Position numbers and translations under genes: made by a program. Shown piece after piece: positions 5,909-7,269 of a stretch of DNA of 7,269 bases. The notes under the pieces are model-generated. The model was not told where the DNA came from and ran no database searches. It was given only the letters and a program-made list of their open reading frames with translations. The stretch comes from Cytophagales bacterium (GTDB lineage: Bacteria > Bacteroidota > Bacteroidia > Cytophagales > 172606-1). How positions within the stretch are numbered: the stretch's first letter is position 1; each line of letters begins with the position of its first letter. The DNA lies in the NCBI GenBank assembly GCA_025455595.1, contig JALOMD010000123.1, positions 1 through 7,269 on the forward strand, given 5' to 3'.

Positions 5909-7269
5909 ATGAACGACTTTCAACTACAGGAACAACCCAAGGTCTATGACGTGTGCATCGTCGGCTCCGGGGCGGGGGGCGGCATGGCCGCCTACATGCT
6001 TGCCAAAGCCGGGGCCAAGGTGCTGCTGCTCGAAGCGGGCGGCTATTACGACCCCGCCGACCCCAAGTACATCACCCAACTGAAGTGGCCTTGGGAGTCG
6101 CCGCGCCGGGGCGCAGGCACTACGTTCCGGCCGTTCGGCGACTACGACGCGGCCTGGGGCGGCTGGCAGATTGACGGCGAGCCGTACACCGCCGCGCCGG
6201 GCACCGAATTCCATTGGTTCCGATCACGGATGCTCGGCGGCCGCACCAACCACTGGGGGCGTATTTCGCTGCGTTTCGGGCCGGACGATTTCCGGCGCGG
6301 CTCGCTCACCGGCATCGGTGACGACTGGCCTATCACCTACGACGACATCAAGCCCTACTACGATGCCGTGGATCGGCTCATCGGCGTGTTCGGCAGCACG
6401 GAAAACTTTCCAAACGAACCCGACGGCATCTTCCTGCCGCCACCCAAGCCCCGCCTGCACGAGTTGATGATCAAGAAAGCGGGCAAAAGCATCGGTGTGC
6501 CGGTCATTCCGTCGCGGCTCTCGATTCTGACCAAACCCATCAACGACGAACGCGGTGCTTGCTTCTACTGCCACCAGTGCAACCGAGGCTGCCAAGCCTA
6601 CGCCGACTTCTCCTCGTCGTCGGTTTTGGTGAAACCGGCCCTGAAAACCGGCAACCTGACACTCATCAACAACGCAATGGTGCGCGAGGTGCTGACCGAC
6701 ACCAAGACCGGCCTTGCCACGGGCGTTTCGTACGTGAACACGCTGAACTTGCAAGAGTACAGCGTGCGGGCCAAAACCGTGGTGCTGGCCCCCAGTGCGT
6801 GCGAGTCGGCGCGGCTGCTGCTCAACTCCAAGTCGTCTCGGTTTCCGCGCGGGCTGGCCAACGACAGCGGTGTAGTGGGCAAGTACCTGAACGACTCCAC
6901 CGGGGCCAGCCGGTCTGCATTTGTGCCGAGTCTGATGGACCGCAAACGCTACAACGAAGACGGCGTGGGCGGCATGCACGTTTATACGCCCTGGTGGCTC
7001 GACAACAAAAAACTTGATTTCCCGCGTGGCTACCACATCGAATACGGCGGCGGCATGGGCATTCCGTCTTACGGGTTCCTGTGGGGCTTGGAACGGCTCA
7101 ACGGCACTGTGCCGGGCCGAGACGGAAAGTCCAAACCGGCGGGCGGCTACGGGGCTTCGCTCAAGGACGACTACCGGCGGTTCTACGGGGCGTTCATCGG
7201 CATGGCCGGTCGGGGAGAGCCGATTCCGCTTGAGAGCAACTACTGCGAAATTGATCCCGAAAAAGTGGA
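5909..7269 (+). CDS. GMC-family FAD-dependent oxidoreductase with Cys cluster (3' end outside window)
   Basis: The frame is open from ATG 5909 to the window edge, giving 453 residues without a stop. It starts MNDFQLQEQPKVYDVCIVGS. The Rossmann FAD-binding motif GSGAGG is at 19-24, with the ribose-binding acidic residue Glu42 in VLLLEAGG. A GMC-type FAD-contact segment, MLGGRTNHWGR, is at 108-118. A cysteine cluster, CFYCHQCNRGC, is at 218-228 (Cys218, 221, 224, 228), a feature of the gluconate/glucose dehydrogenase-like branch of GMC enzymes, where an iron-sulfur cluster is known or suspected. VVLAPSACESARLLLNS is the later FAD-domain strand typical of the family. The C-terminal GMC domain with the catalytic His pair is beyond the edge. 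There is no signal peptide; relatives are often exported with a Tat-targeted small subunit. The reaction is probably oxidation of a sugar or alcohol, but the substrate cannot be named. The gene is much more GC-rich than the SusCD operon and lies in a separate transcription unit. Confidence 0.92.
   Translation, partial: MNDFQLQEQPKVYDVCIVGSGAGGGMAAYMLAKAGAKVLLLEAGGYYDPADPKYITQLKWPWESPRRGAGTTFRPFGDYDAAWGGWQIDGEPYTAAPGTEFHWFRSRMLGGRTNHWGRISLRFGPDDFRRGSLTGIGDDWPITYDDIKPYYDAVDRLIGVFGSTENFPNEPDGIFLPPPKPRLHELMIKKAGKSIGVPVIPSRLSILTKPINDERGACFYCHQCNRGCQAYADFSSSSVLVKPALKTGNLTLINNAMVREVLTDTKTGLATGVSYVNTLNLQEYSVRAKTVVLAPSACESARLLLNSKSSRFPRGLANDSGVVGKYLNDSTGASRSAFVPSLMDRKRYNEDGVGGMHVYTPWWLDNKKLDFPRGYHIEYGGGMGIPSYGFLWGLERLNGTVPGRDGKSKPAGGYGASLKDDYRRFYGAFIGMAGRGEPIPLESNYCEIDPEKV

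Noticed and set aside
6559..7017. 152-residue plus-strand frame
   Set aside because: It is an out-of-frame shadow of the GMC oxidoreductase; its Arg/Gln/Gly-rich translation has no domain features.
6224..7036. 270-residue open frame on the minus strand
   Set aside because: It lies entirely within the GMC oxidoreductase gene, whose plus-strand translation has clear FAD-binding and family motifs. Long antisense frames are expected in GC-rich coding sequence, and this translation is low-complexity and unrecognisable.
1..7269. CRISPR arrays, tRNA or rRNA genes, toxin-antitoxin pairs, phage genes
   Set aside because: I looked for direct-repeat arrays, cloverleaf-like segments and small paired frames on both strands and found none that could be supported.

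Overview
The window is from a member of the Bacteroidota, most likely the Cytophagales or a related group. The evidence is a SusC/RagA-type receptor directly followed by a SusD/RagB-type lipoprotein, a Bacteroidota-type -7 promoter element (TAnnTTTG) upstream, and no consistent Shine-Dalgarno use. The order-level placement is an impression from protein style, not a computed result.

Layout. Positions 1-118 hold the last codons of a decayed IS630-family transposase, with an in-frame TGA where the family normally has Trp. Positions 117-262 are a compact MITE/REP-like palindromic element with 25-bp perfect terminal inverted repeats and a GC-rich internal hairpin; it sits on the transposase's final codon and is flanked by TA dinucleotides. 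Positions 263-505 are an AT-rich leader with no convincing gene but with a good Bacteroidota promoter candidate (408-439). Positions 506-5639 form a compact three-gene operon: a SusC-like TonB-dependent outer-membrane transporter (1031 aa), a SusD-like surface lipoprotein (496 aa) and a small lipoprotein of a beta-rich, DUF4843/Calx-beta-like kind (165 aa). The gaps are 34 and 15 bases. A strong hairpin terminator (5675-5720) closes the operon. After a short gap, a visibly more GC-rich gene for a GMC-family FAD oxidoreductase with a four-cysteine cluster starts at 5909 and runs off the right edge.

How it works together. SusC and SusD are expected to form a lidded transporter that captures a glycan, oligopeptide or other oligomer at the cell surface and moves it into the periplasm using TonB energy. 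The third lipoprotein holds the place where SusE/SusF-type or other accessory binding lipoproteins usually sit. No glycoside hydrolase, peptidase, sigma/anti-sigma pair or hybrid two-component regulator is visible, so the substrate cannot be named. The GMC oxidoreductase is a separate transcription unit and any metabolic link to the transporter is speculation.

I see no clear new biological system here. The most interesting part is the left edge, where a short inverted-repeat element appears to have landed on the stop codon of an already damaged transposase.
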